A DNA stretch of 64,000 nucleotides, taken from Cupriavidus phytohabitans (GTDB taxonomy: Bacteria; Pseudomonadota; Gammaproteobacteria; Burkholderiales; Burkholderiaceae). Position numbers and translations under genes: made by a program. The stretch lies in the NCBI RefSeq assembly GCF_000426345.1, contig NZ_AUFE01000006.1, positions 62,001-126,000 on the forward strand, read 5' to 3'. The notes under the pieces are model-generated. The model saw only the letters and a program-made list of their open reading frames with translations. It did no database searches and was not told the origin of the DNA. Below are positions 49,201-58,159 of the stretch, piece after piece. Within the stretch, counting starts at the first letter, position 1, and the number at the start of each line of letters is the position of its first letter.

Positions 49201-50124
49201 CTATCGTTCCAGCAGGACTTTCAGGTGCGCCAGCACGCTGCGCCCGAGCGCGCTCAGGTTGTAGCCGCCTTCCAGGCAGCTGACGATGCGTCCCTGCGCG
49301 TGCGTGCGCGCCACGTCGACAAGCTGGCCGGTGATCCACGCATAGTCCTGTTCCACCAGGCCCATCTGCCCCAGGTCGTCCTCGCGGTGCGCGTCGAAGC
49401 CGGCCGAGATGAACAGCATCTGCGGGCGGAACTCATGCAGGCGCGGCAGCCAGATGGTCTCGACCACCTCGCGCACGACCATGCCGTTGGTGTAGGCCGG
49501 CAGCGGGATGTTTGCCATATTGGCCGCCAGGTGCTCGGTGCCGCTGTACGGGTAGAACGGGTGCTGGAAGAAACTGCACATCAGCACATGCTCGTCGCCG
49601 CGGAAGGCCGCCTCGGTGCCGTTGCCGTGGTGGACATCGAAATCGATGATGGCGACGCGTTCCAGCCCATGCGCCTGCAGCGCGTGGCGTGCGGCAATGG
49701 CCACGTTGTTGAAAAAGCAGAAGCCCATGGCGCGGTCCGGCTCGGCATGGTGGCCGGGCGGGCGCACGCAGCAGAAGGCGTTCTCGAACTCGCCCGCGAT
49801 CACCGCATCGGTCGCCGCCACCGCGGCGCCGGCGGCCAGCGTGGCCGCGCTCAGGGTGTGGGCGTTCATCGACGTATCCGGGTCGATCGGATAGTAGCCG
49901 CTGGCCGGGCTGGCGCTTTCCAGCGAATCGACATAGTCGGCCCGGTGCACGCGCTCGATCTGCTCGCGTGTGGCCGGCGTGGGCTCGCGGCGTTCCAGCA
50001 GCCCGTCCAGGCCGTGCGAAATCAGGTGATCCTCGATCGCCTGCAGGCGTTCCGGACACTCGGGATGGAAATGCCCCATCTCGTGCCGCTGGAACTCGGG
50101 GTGCGTGTAATAGCCGGTCGGCAT
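49201..50124 (-). CDS. Histone deacetylase-like amidohydrolase (class II / acetylpolyamine type)
   Basis: 307-residue zinc hydrolase. The metal and catalytic motifs are RPPGHHAEPDRAMGFCFFNN (tandem His), IIDFDVHHGNGTEAAF (Asp and His ligands) and ISAGFDAHREDDLGQM (third ligand). Bacterial members deacetylate polyamines, acetoin-related or protein substrates; the target here is unknown. I chose ATG 50124 (MPTGYYTHPEF); ATG 50151 would add nine residues, and neither has a good ribosome binding site. Probably in one unit with the enoyl-CoA hydratase-like gene. Confidence 0.87.
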   Translation of the reverse strand: MPTGYYTHPEFQRHEMGHFHPECPERLQAIEDHLISHGLDGLLERREPTPATREQIERVHRADYVDSLESASPASGYYPIDPDTSMNAHTLSAATLAAGAAVAATDAVIAGEFENAFCCVRPPGHHAEPDRAMGFCFFNNVAIAARHALQAHGLERVAIIDFDVHHGNGTEAAFRGDEHVLMCSFFQHPFYPYSGTEHLAANMANIPLPAYTNGMVVREVVETIWLPRLHEFRPQMLFISAGFDAHREDDLGQMGLVEQDYAWITGQLVDVARTHAQGRIVSCLEGGYNLSALGRSVLAHLKVLLER

Positions 50125-50302
50125 CTCTTGTCGTCGCTCGGTTGTCTCCATTCGCTACGTTAGCACAGCGCGGACCCAGCCACCCAATGCGCGTCCTCTC
50201 GGCAGGCGCGCGGTTGAGCCGATTCCCGCGGGCACGTGCCGGGTTCGCGCCGGGCCGCTGCAGTGGCATCCGCTATACTCGGAGCGACTTGCAAAGGACA
50301 CC

Positions 50303-51409
50303 ATGACCGACACCCAGCGCTCACTGCGACGCCCCCTGCTGGGCGCCGCGCTTTCCGCTGCCGCACTCGGACTCTGCGGCCTCTCCCCCAGCCTTCTCGC
50401 CGCAGGCAAGCGCCGCGTCAGCGTGCGTGAAGAAGAAATCGAACCCGGCCGCTACCGCGACAACCCGCAAACCCGCGCCTTTATCGATGAAATGGTGGCG
50501 CGCCATGGCTTCGACCGCGGCGCGCTGCAGGACTGGTTCGGCCAGGCGGTCTATTCCTCGACCGTGGTGCGCCTGATCATGCCGCCCGCCACCGTCGGGC
50601 GCAAAAGCTGGCGCGCCTACCGCTCGCGCTTTATCGAGCCGATCCGCATCAATGCCGGCGTGCGCTTCTGGCAGGATAACCGCGACACGCTGCGCCGCGC
50701 CGAGGCCGAATTCGGCGTGCCGGCCTCGGTGATCGTTGGCATCATTGGAGTGGAAACCATCTATGGCCGCGACATGGGCACGTTCCGCGTGCTCGATTCG
50801 CTGTCGACGCTGGCCTTCGACTACCCCGACACGCCGAACCGCGCCGCGCGCTCCACGCTGTTCCGCAACCAGTTGGCCGACTACCTGCTGTGGTGCCGCG
50901 ATACGCGCACCGATGTGTACTCGGTGCTGGGCTCATACGCCGGCGCGATCGGCATCCCGCAGTTCATGCCGACCAGCCTGCGCGAATATGCGATCGACTA
51001 CGATAACAACGGCCGTATCGACCTGCGCAACAGCCCGACTGATGCGATCGGCAGTGTGGCGCGCTTTCTGCAGCTGCACGGCTGGGAACCGGGCCGGCCG
51101 GTGGCATGGCGCATTGCCGGCGACAGCGGCAGCCTCGGCGTCGCCACCGCTGCGGCGGATGGCGAGCCGTGGCCGACACGCACGCTCAACCAGCTCACCC
51201 GCGCGGGCCTGCGCGTGGACGAGCCCATCGACACGGCACGCGAAGGCGAGACCGGCGTGCTGGTGGTCGACCTGCCCACGCCGGACCAGCCTACCGAGTA
51301 CCTGCTGGGCCTGCGCAACTTCTATGTGCTGACGCGCTATAACCGCAGCTTCTTCTACGCGCTGGCGGTGTACCAGCTGGGCGAAGCGGTCAAGGCGGCG
51401 ATGGGCTGA
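50303..51409 (+). CDS. mltB: Membrane-bound lytic murein transglycosylase B (MltB family)
   Basis: 368-residue periplasmic peptidoglycan-cleaving enzyme of the SLT_2/MltB fold. The catalytic glutamate is in VGIIGVETIYGRDMG near 150, followed by YAGAIGIPQFMPTSLREYAIDYD and the C-terminal LLGLRNFYVLTRYN. The N-terminal signal has a double Arg (SLRRPLLGAALSAAALGLCG); Cys25 is not in a good lipobox, so anchoring is uncertain. AAGGA precedes ATG 50303. Divergent from the deacetylase-like gene. Confidence 0.9.
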   Translation: MTDTQRSLRRPLLGAALSAAALGLCGLSPSLLAAGKRRVSVREEEIEPGRYRDNPQTRAFIDEMVARHGFDRGALQDWFGQAVYSSTVVRLIMPPATVGRKSWRAYRSRFIEPIRINAGVRFWQDNRDTLRRAEAEFGVPASVIVGIIGVETIYGRDMGTFRVLDSLSTLAFDYPDTPNRAARSTLFRNQLADYLLWCRDTRTDVYSVLGSYAGAIGIPQFMPTSLREYAIDYDNNGRIDLRNSPTDAIGSVARFLQLHGWEPGRPVAWRIAGDSGSLGVATAAADGEPWPTRTLNQLTRAGLRVDEPIDTAREGETGVLVVDLPTPDQPTEYLLGLRNFYVLTRYNRSFFYALAVYQLGEAVKAAMG

Positions 51410-51431
51410 GCCAAACCTGACACCCGGACGC

Positions 51432-51460
51432 AAAAAAGCCTCGCTTGCGCGAGGCTTTTC
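51432..51460. terminator. Bidirectional terminator between mltB and cysM
   Basis: AGCCTCGC, loop TTGC, GCGAGGCT with an A-run on the left and TTTT on the right, between two convergent genes. Confidence 0.88.
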
Positions 51461-51481
51461 TGTCTGGCATCGCCTCCCGAA

Positions 51482-52384
51482 TCAGGCCGGGAACACTCCG
51501 GTCGACAGGTAGCGGTCGCCGCGATCGCACACCACGAAGACGATGGTGGCGTTCTCCACTTCCTCGGCAATCCGCAGCGCAACGCACAATGCGCCGGCCG
51601 CCGAGATGCCGCAGAAGATGCCCTCTTCAGCCGCCATGCGCCGCGCCATGTGCTCGGCATCGGCCTGGCTCACGGGCTCGGTGCGGTCGATATGCGCGGG
51701 GTCATAGATCTTGGGCAGGTAGGCTTCCGGCCACTTGCGGATGCCCGGGATGCGAGAGCCTTCGGCCGGCTGGGCGCCGATGACCTGGATCGCCGGGTTC
51801 TGCTCTTTCAAATAGCGCGACACGCCGGTGATGGTGCCGGTGGTGCCCATTGCCGAAACAAAATGGGTGACACGGCCTTCGGTATCGCGCCAGATCTCGG
51901 GGCCAGTGCCTTCATAGTGCGCTTGCGGGTTGTCCGGGTTGGCGAACTGGTCGAGGATGACGCCCTTGCCTTCGCGCTCCATCGCGTCCGCCAGGTCGCG
52001 GGCGTATTCCATGCCGCCCTTAACCGGGGTCAGGACGATTTCGGCACCGTAGGCCGCCATGCTCTGCCGGCGCTCCAGGCTCAGATCCTCCGGCATGATC
52101 AGCACCATCTTGTAGCCGCGGATGGCGGCCGCCATGGCCAGCGCGATGCCGGTATTGCCCGACGTCGCCTCGATCAGCGTGTCACCCGGCTTGATGCGGC
52201 CACGCGCCTCGGCACGGGCAATCATCGATACCGCCGGGCGGTCCTTGACCGAACCGGCGGGGTTGTTGCCTTCCAGCTTGCCGAGAATCACATTGCCGCG
52301 CGCGTCGTTGGCGGCACCGGGAATGCGCTGCAATCTGACCAGCGGCGTATTGCCGATGGTGTCTTCAATAGTCTTGTAAGCCAT
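51482..52384 (-). CDS. cysM: Cysteine synthase B
   Basis: PLP enzyme of 300 residues making cysteine from O-acetylserine and sulfide or thiosulfate. The PLP lysine is in NPAGSVKDRPA near 42, the asparagine loop is SGNTGIALAMA, and the phosphate loop is GTTGTITGVSRYL. PDNPQAHYEGTGPEIWRDT and the C-terminal half match CysM rather than CysK. A G-rich tandem repeat lies about 115 bases upstream. Confidence 0.93.
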   Translation of the reverse strand: MAYKTIEDTIGNTPLVRLQRIPGAANDARGNVILGKLEGNNPAGSVKDRPAVSMIARAEARGRIKPGDTLIEATSGNTGIALAMAAAIRGYKMVLIMPEDLSLERRQSMAAYGAEIVLTPVKGGMEYARDLADAMEREGKGVILDQFANPDNPQAHYEGTGPEIWRDTEGRVTHFVSAMGTTGTITGVSRYLKEQNPAIQVIGAQPAEGSRIPGIRKWPEAYLPKIYDPAHIDRTEPVSQADAEHMARRMAAEEGIFCGISAAGALCVALRIAEEVENATIVFVVCDRGDRYLSTGVFPA

Positions 52385-52499
52385 GGGGGAGGGGGTGGCG
52401 AGGGTAGGTCAGGTTCGCCGGCCATTGTAATCCAGTCCCCTTTCCCTCGCCGGAGGCGGGATTTGCACCAATGCGCCCGACCCCGCATCCCCACTTCCC

Positions 52500-52531
52500 G
52501 ATTCCCCGATTCCCCGATTCCCCGATTCCCC
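52500..52531 (-). repeat. Four tandem 8-bp repeats; G-quadruplex-forming pattern on the minus strand
   Basis: GATTCCCC occurs four times in a row on the plus strand (52500-52531), with one more CCC at 52497-52499. The minus strand, which is the RNA-like strand for the flanking genes, reads GGGG separated by AATC four times, the classic four-run quadruplex pattern. It lies 8 bases past the permease stop and 116 bases before cysM. Confidence 0.85.
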
Positions 52532-52538
52532 GCGCGAC

Positions 52539-53840
52539 TCAGTCGGCCTCGTGGTTGCCTTCGCCCAGCAGGTGGTACAGCAGGATGCAGCCAAAGGTGG
52601 CGGTGCCGATGCCACCCAGCGTCATGCCGCCCAGCTTCAGCGTCAGGTCGCCCGCGGCCACCGTCAGGGTGGCGCCGACCGTGATCAGGTTGCGCGAACT
52701 GGAGAAATCCACCTTATTCTGCACCCAGATCCGGCCCGCGGTCGCGGCAATCAGGCCGAACACCACGATGGTCAGGCCGCCGATCACCGGTCCCGGGATG
52801 GTCAGGATCAGCGCGCCGAACTTGGGCGAAAAGCCCAGCACGATGGCCACCGCCGCCGCCACCACGAAGATCAGCGTGGAGTAGATCTTGGTGACCGCCA
52901 TCACACCCATGTTTTCGGCATAGGTGGTCACGCCGGTGCCGCCGCCACTGGCCGACAGCATGGTCGCGATGCCGTCGCCGATAAACGCGCGGCCGATATA
53001 CGGATCGAGGTTACGGCCCGTCATCACGCCAATGGCCTTGATGTGGCCGAGGTTCTCTGCCACCAGCACGATCGCCACCGGGGCGATCAGCAGCATGGCG
53101 CTGACCTCGAACGCCGGTGCGGTGAACGCAGGCAGGCCGAACCAGCTGGCCGCGGCAACGCTGGAGAAGTCGATCGGCTTGCCCAGTCCCATCACGTTGG
53201 TGCCCACGTAGTAGGCAACGTACCCCACCAGTCCGCCGATCAGCACCGGCAGGCGTCCGAGCATGCCTGGCGCGCGCACTGCGACCAGGCCCACGGCCAG
53301 CACCGTCAGCAGGCCCACCCAGGTGTCAAGCGAAGAGCCGCTGACCGCCTTGACCGCGACCGGGGCCAGGTTCAGTCCGATGGCCGCGACGATCGCGCCG
53401 GTGACCACCGGCGGCATCAGCTTTTCCACCCAGGCGTAGCCCACGGCCTGCACCACCACGCCGATCAGCGTGTAGAGAGCGCCCGCTGCAATGATGCCGC
53501 CCAGTGCCACCGGGATATTGAGGTTGGGGCCGCTGCCGGCATAGCCTGTGGCAGCGATCACCACGGCGATGAAGGCAAAGCTCGAACCAAGGTAGCTGGG
53601 CACCCGGCCGCGCACGCACAGAAAGAAGATCAGCGTGCCGATACCGGAAAACAGGATGGCGATATTGGGATTGAAGCCCATCAGGATCGGCGCGATGGCG
53701 GTCGAGCCGAACATCGCCACCACGTGCTGGATGCCGGCCAGCAGCGTCTGCCCGGCCGGCAGCCGTTCGTCGGGCCCGATTACCCCTTCGGTCTTGAGCC
53801 GCCATTTCGGCAGGAAACCCGCGTCCTCGCCATTCGCCAT
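52539..53840 (-). CDS. NCS2-family uracil/pyrimidine permease (UraA/RutG-like)
   Basis: 433 residues with about 12-14 membrane segments. The conserved QH motif is in GIQHVVAMFGSTAIAP, and the family signature in GDGIATMLSASGGGTGVTTYAENMGVMAVTKIYS. The latter resembles RutG and UraA pyrimidine carriers more than xanthine/urate ones. Proton-coupled nucleobase uptake is inferred. Together with upp at 10.8 kb it would allow uracil salvage. 253 bases of non-coding sequence lie upstream, in which I see nothing distinct. Confidence 0.9.
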   Translation of the reverse strand: MANGEDAGFLPKWRLKTEGVIGPDERLPAGQTLLAGIQHVVAMFGSTAIAPILMGFNPNIAILFSGIGTLIFFLCVRGRVPSYLGSSFAFIAVVIAATGYAGSGPNLNIPVALGGIIAAGALYTLIGVVVQAVGYAWVEKLMPPVVTGAIVAAIGLNLAPVAVKAVSGSSLDTWVGLLTVLAVGLVAVRAPGMLGRLPVLIGGLVGYVAYYVGTNVMGLGKPIDFSSVAAASWFGLPAFTAPAFEVSAMLLIAPVAIVLVAENLGHIKAIGVMTGRNLDPYIGRAFIGDGIATMLSASGGGTGVTTYAENMGVMAVTKIYSTLIFVVAAAVAIVLGFSPKFGALILTIPGPVIGGLTIVVFGLIAATAGRIWVQNKVDFSSSRNLITVGATLTVAAGDLTLKLGGMTLGGIGTATFGCILLYHLLGEGNHEAD

Positions 53841-54093
53841 GTGTTGTACTCCCTGTGTCCGGGGCGGGCCGCTGCGTCAGCGGCCGCCGCGATTGTGGTT
53901 GGTGATCGCCGCCAACCGGCTGCATATTGCCGGTCGGGGCGCGCGCGCGGCACATCCTGCCGGCGCGGCGTCCGCATGATACTCCGCAGCCAGATGGCTG
54001 CGAAGCTGCACAGGTGTAGCACGAGACGTACCAGCAAGGACGAGCCCGGGCGCATCCGGACCAGGCACAGGGCGACAGGCTCCGCCTGATGCT

Positions 54094-54501
54094 TCAGCGA
54101 GCTGCCTTGGCGGCTGCGGCTGGCGGTGAGGCTGCCGCCTTGCCGGGCTTGGCCGCGGTGGCCGCGGGGGCCGCGGGGGCCGCGGGGGCCGCAGTGGCCG
54201 GCGCAGCGGCGGCGGCGGCGCCGAACACCATCCCCCCTTCCTGCAACCTGGCCACGGACTTCGGGCCCACCCCGCTGACGCGCTCGGCAAGATCGGCGGC
54301 ATCCTTGTACGGGCCGCGCTTGTTGCGCTCATCGACGATATTGCGTGCGGTGGCGGGGCCAACGCCCTTGACCGAAGTCAGCGCGGCCTCGTCGGCCGTA
54401 TTGACGTCGATGGCGGCATGCGCCGCGCCGCCCGCGCACAGGCACATCGCAGCCAGCAGGAAAAAACGACGGACGAGTTGCCAGACCCAATGCTTGAACA
54501 T
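54094..54501 (-). CDS. ComEA-like helix-hairpin-helix protein with Ala/Pro tail
   Basis: 135 residues: signal peptide (LVRRFFLLAAMCLCAGGAAHA, cleavage near 29), then a double helix-hairpin-helix domain (IDVNTADEAALTSVKGVGPATARNIVDERNKRGPYKDAADLAERVSGVGPKSV), then a low-complexity tail of Ala and Pro. The domain binds DNA in ComEA proteins of natural transformation; here a role in DNA uptake or another periplasmic function is open, as no other competence gene is near. GGAG lies 6 bases before ATG 54501. Confidence 0.85.
   Translation of the reverse strand: MFKHWVWQLVRRFFLLAAMCLCAGGAAHAAIDVNTADEAALTSVKGVGPATARNIVDERNKRGPYKDAADLAERVSGVGPKSVARLQEGGMVFGAAAAAAPATAAPAAPAAPAATAAKPGKAAASPPAAAAKAAR
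54151..54195 (-). repeat. Five tandem 9-bp repeats in the ComEA-like gene tail
   Basis: GGCCGCGGG-type units repeat five times with period 9 (three identical, two with one or two changes), encoding AAP/AAT triplets. In frame, so copy-number change would alter only tail length. Confidence 0.8.
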
Positions 54502-54671
54502 GAAAGCTCCTTTGCTGTGGATGGTGTGAAGTACCACCCCGCCACTGCGGCGAGGCCAGCTCAGGATAGGTTCAGCGCGCCACGGCAGCGCGTACGGCAA
54601 CACAAATTGACACCGGCCGCACGAAAACGTGTCGGCCGGTCATTGGAATCGCAGTATTACGGGTGCCAGCG

Positions 54672-55667
54672 TCAGCCGTTGCGCTCGATCAGCCAGCGGC
54701 AGTAGCGCGCCACGCCTTCCTCGACCGTCAGGAACCGCTCGTTGTAGCCGGCGCCGCGCAGCTTCGACACATCGGACTGCGTAAAGCACTGGTATTTGCC
54801 GCGCAGCGCGTCCGGGAACTTGACGTACTCGACCAGGCCTTCCTGCGCCAGCTCTTCCAGCGACAGCCGCGGCTTGCCTTCCGCCTCGCGCAGCGTGTTG
54901 ACCACGGTAACGGCGATGTCGTTGAACGGCTGTGCCCGGCCGGTGCCCAGGTTGAAGATGCCGGACTTCTCCGGATGGTCCAGAAAGTACAGGTTGACCT
55001 TGACCACGTCCTCGACCGAGATGAAGTCGCGGCTTTGCATCCCGGGACCGTAGCCGCCGTACTCGCCGAACAGCTTCACGGTGCCGTCGGCGCGGAACTG
55101 GTTGAAATTGTGGAAGGCCACCGAGGCCATGCGGCCCTTGTGGTTCTCGCGCGGACCATACACGTTGAAATAGCGGAAGCCCACGACCTGCGACAGCGCC
55201 GACGGCAGCCTGCGCCGCACGATCTGGTCGAACAGGAACTTGGAGTAGCCGTACACGTTCAGCGGACGCTCGAACTCGCGGTCCTCGCGGAACACCTGCG
55301 AGGCGCCGTAGGTCGCGGCCGATGAGGCATAGAGGAATTGCGCGCCCTGCTCCAGGCAGCCTTCCATCAGCGACAGCGTGTAGCGGTAATTGTTCTCCAT
55401 CATGTAGCGCCCGTCGCTCTCCATGGTGTCGGAGCAGGCGCCTTCGTGGAACACCGCGCGGACCTTGCCGAACTGCCCCTTGGCAAAGCGCTCGAGGAAG
55501 TCCTCCTTGTCCAGGTAGTCGGAGATCTCGCAGTCGACGAGGTTGTGGAACTTGTCGGCGCGGGTCAGGTTGTCGACGGCGATGACATTGGTCTCGCCCC
55601 GGTCGTTCAGGCCCTTGACAAGGTTGCTGCCGATAAAGCCGGCGGCGCCGGTCACGATGATGGTCAT
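54672..55667 (-). CDS. hldD: ADP-L-glycero-D-manno-heptose 6-epimerase
   Basis: Extended SDR epimerase of 331 residues, the last step of heptose donor synthesis. Rossmann motif [15 protein letters not shown], catalytic [10 protein letters not shown] (YxxxK) near 140, and [21 protein letters not shown], specific for this family. NADP-dependent, cytosolic. Follows hldE by 27 bases; supplies WaaC. Confidence 0.96.
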   Translation of the reverse strand: MTIIVTGAAGFIGSNLVKGLNDRGETNVIAVDNLTRADKFHNLVDCEISDYLDKEDFLERFAKGQFGKVRAVFHEGACSDTMESDGRYMMENNYRYTLSLMEGCLEQGAQFLYASSAATYGASQVFREDREFERPLNVYGYSKFLFDQIVRRRLPSALSQVVGFRYFNVYGPRENHKGRMASVAFHNFNQFRADGTVKLFGEYGGYGPGMQSRDFISVEDVVKVNLYFLDHPEKSGIFNLGTGRAQPFNDIAVTVVNTLREAEGKPRLSLEELAQEGLVEYVKFPDALRGKYQCFTQSDVSKLRGAGYNERFLTVEEGVARYCRWLIERNG

Positions 55668-55694
55668 GGTCGCTTCAGTAATGGGCGCCGCGCG

Positions 55695-56639
55695 TCACGG
55701 GGCGGCGCCGAACAATTCGGGGTAGGTGACGACGGCGGTGCCGAGCTTGCCGACCACGATGCCGCCGGCGCGGTTGGCATGCTGGACGGCTTCCTTGAGC
55801 GGCACGCCGGCGCCGAGCATGGTGGCCAGCGTGGCGATCACGGTATCGCCGGCACCCGATACATCATAGACCTCGCGCGCCTGGGCCGACACGTGCAGCA
55901 CTTCGGCTTCCGTGTAGAGCGTCATGCCCTCTTCCGAGCGCGTCAGCAGCAGCGCTTCGAGCTGCAGCTCGCGGCGCAGGTTCTGGGCGCGGATGGTGAG
56001 GTCGGCCTCGGTCTTCCAGGCGCCGACCACGGCACGCATCTCGGAGCGGTTGGGAGTGATCAGCGTGGCGCCGCGGTAACGCGAGTAGTCGTCGCCCTTG
56101 GGGTCGATCAGCACCTTGCGGCCGGCCGCGCGGCCGGCGTCGATCATGCGGGAGACGTGCGTCAGGCCGCCCTTGCCGTAGTCGGACAGCACCAGCACCT
56201 GGTAGTCGTTGATCAGGCCCTGGAACCGGTCCTGTACCGCGGCCAGCACTTCGTGCGCCGGGGCGTTCTCGAAGTCCACGCGCAGCAACTGCTGCTGGTG
56301 GGCGACCACGCGCAGCTTGATGGTGGTGTTCAGCTTGGGATCGCGGTGCAGGTAGGGCTCGACGCGGCTCTCGGCCAGCAGCGCCTCCAGCGTGCGCGCC
56401 GGCTCGTCGTCGCCGACCACGCCCAGCATGCCCACGCGCGCGCCCAGCGCGGCGGCGTTGCGCGCCACGTTGGCGGCGCCGCCCAGGCGCTCGTCGCTGC
56501 GCTTGACCTGCACCACCGGCACCGGGGCTTCCGGCGAAATGCGTTCGACGTCGCCGAACCAGTAGCGGTCCAGCATCATGTCGCCGACCACCAGGATATG
56601 AGACTGCCGGATCTGTTCCTGCGGGATGGTCTTGTTCAT
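55695..56639 (-). CDS. hldE: D-glycero-beta-D-manno-heptose-7-phosphate kinase (kinase half only)
   Basis: PfkB-family kinase of 314 residues. N-terminal ILVVGDMMLDRYWFGDVERISPEAPVPVVQ and C-terminal YDVSGAGDTVIATLATMLG (anion hole and catalytic Asp). In E. coli HldE this domain is fused to an adenylyltransferase domain; here the protein stops after the kinase, so the adenylyltransferase must be encoded elsewhere (no candidate in this window). Sometimes called HldA or RfaE1. Between ugd and hldD. Confidence 0.93.
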   Translation of the reverse strand: MNKTIPQEQIRQSHILVVGDMMLDRYWFGDVERISPEAPVPVVQVKRSDERLGGAANVARNAAALGARVGMLGVVGDDEPARTLEALLAESRVEPYLHRDPKLNTTIKLRVVAHQQQLLRVDFENAPAHEVLAAVQDRFQGLINDYQVLVLSDYGKGGLTHVSRMIDAGRAAGRKVLIDPKGDDYSRYRGATLITPNRSEMRAVVGAWKTEADLTIRAQNLRRELQLEALLLTRSEEGMTLYTEAEVLHVSAQAREVYDVSGAGDTVIATLATMLGAGVPLKEAVQHANRAGGIVVGKLGTAVVTYPELFGAAP

Positions 56640-56718
56640 GAAGATCCTTGGCGATTGCGAGGCAGCCAGCGCCGCCTCGTCAGCATGTCAGTTGATCAGT
56701 CGTTGACCCGTGCACGCT

Positions 56719-58122
56719 CTATTTGTTCGCGGAGTCGTGCGCCGCCTGTTGTCCGGGCCGGGCCGGGCGGCCGATGGCGTGGTACTCGACGCCGCTCTCG
56801 GCCATGGCCTGGGGCTCATACAGGTTGCGCCCGTCGAAGATCACCGGCGTCTTCAGCCGCCGCTTGATCTGGCCGAAGTCAGGACTGCGGAATACCTTCC
56901 ATTCGGTCACGATGACCAGCGCATCGGCGCCGTCCAGCGCATCCATCTGGTTGTCGTGGAAGCTGACGCGCGCCATGGCCTCAGGCAGGTCGGACAGGTC
57001 AGACTCCAGCGCGCGGCGTGCTTCCGCCATCGATACCGGATCGTGCACGCGCAGTGACGCGCCGCGTGACACCAGTTCCCGCGCCAGGATCCGCGACGGC
57101 GCCTCGCGCATATCGTCGGTATTGGGCTTGAATGCCAGCCCCCAGATAGCAAAGGAGCGGCCGGCAAGGTCATCGCCGAAGCGGCGCACGATCTTCTCGC
57201 CCAGCACGCGCTTCTGCGCGCCATTGACGGCCTCCACCGCCTCGAGCACGCGCATCGGCTTGCCATGGTCGGCCGCGGTGCGCATCAGCGCCTGCACGTC
57301 CTTGGGAAAGCACGAACCGCCGTATCCCGCGCCGGCATACAGGAAACTGTAGCCGATACGCGGATCGGAGCCGATACCCATGCGCACGAGTTCGATATCG
57401 GCGCCGACCTCGTCGGCCAGGTTGGCCAGTTCGTTCATGAATGAGATACGCGTGGCCAGCATCGAATTGGCCGCGTACTTGGTGAACTCGGCAGAGCGCA
57501 CGTCCATGTAGAACGTACGCTCATGGTGCCGGTTGAACGGCGCGTACAGCGTGCGCATGGTGGCTTGCGCATGGCGGCCGGCAGCGTCCGGGTTGCAGCC
57601 CAGCACGATGCGGTCGGGGCGCATGAAGTCCTCGACGGCGGCGCCCTCCTTCAGGAACTCGGGGTTCGAAACCACCGAGAACTGCAGGTCTTCCAGCCCG
57701 CGCGCGGCCAGTTCCTCGCGGATCGCGGCAGTGACGCGGTCGCCCGTGCCCACCGGCACGGTGGATTTGTCGACCACGACCTTGAAGCCGGTCATGTGCC
57801 GGCCGATGTTGTGCGCCGCGGCCAGCACGTACTTCAGGTCGGCCGAGCCGTCTTCGTCCGGCGGCGTCCCGACCGCGATGAACTGCACGTCGGCATGCTC
57901 CACGCTGGCGGCGACGTCGGTCGAAAAGACCAGGCGGCCGGCGGCGCGGTTGCGCTGGATCAGTTCCTGCAGGCCCGGCTCGTAGATCGGCACGCCGCCC
58001 GCGTTGAGCAGCGCGATCTTCTTTTCGTCCAGGTCGAGGCAGAACACATCGTTGCCCAGCTCCGCCAGGCAAGCGCCGGTGACGAGGCCGACATAGCCGC
58101 TGCCGATAATGGTAACTTTCAT
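56719..58122 (-). CDS. ugd: UDP-glucose 6-dehydrogenase
   Basis: 467 residues. NAD-binding [21 protein letters not shown], catalytic Cys in [16 protein letters not shown] near 263, and the C-terminal UDP-binding domain. Makes UDP-glucuronate for surface polysaccharide or aminoarabinose modification of lipid A. Same strand and spacing (37 bases) as lapB upstream, so likely co-transcribed. Confidence 0.95.
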   Translation of the reverse strand: MKVTIIGSGYVGLVTGACLAELGNDVFCLDLDEKKIALLNAGGVPIYEPGLQELIQRNRAAGRLVFSTDVAASVEHADVQFIAVGTPPDEDGSADLKYVLAAAHNIGRHMTGFKVVVDKSTVPVGTGDRVTAAIREELAARGLEDLQFSVVSNPEFLKEGAAVEDFMRPDRIVLGCNPDAAGRHAQATMRTLYAPFNRHHERTFYMDVRSAEFTKYAANSMLATRISFMNELANLADEVGADIELVRMGIGSDPRIGYSFLYAGAGYGGSCFPKDVQALMRTAADHGKPMRVLEAVEAVNGAQKRVLGEKIVRRFGDDLAGRSFAIWGLAFKPNTDDMREAPSRILARELVSRGASLRVHDPVSMAEARRALESDLSDLPEAMARVSFHDNQMDALDGADALVIVTEWKVFRSPDFGQIKRRLKTPVIFDGRNLYEPQAMAESGVEYHAIGRPARPGQQAAHDSANK

Positions 58123-58159
58123 GGCTTCAGATCAGATTCTGTAGTGCTGCGCGCCGGGC

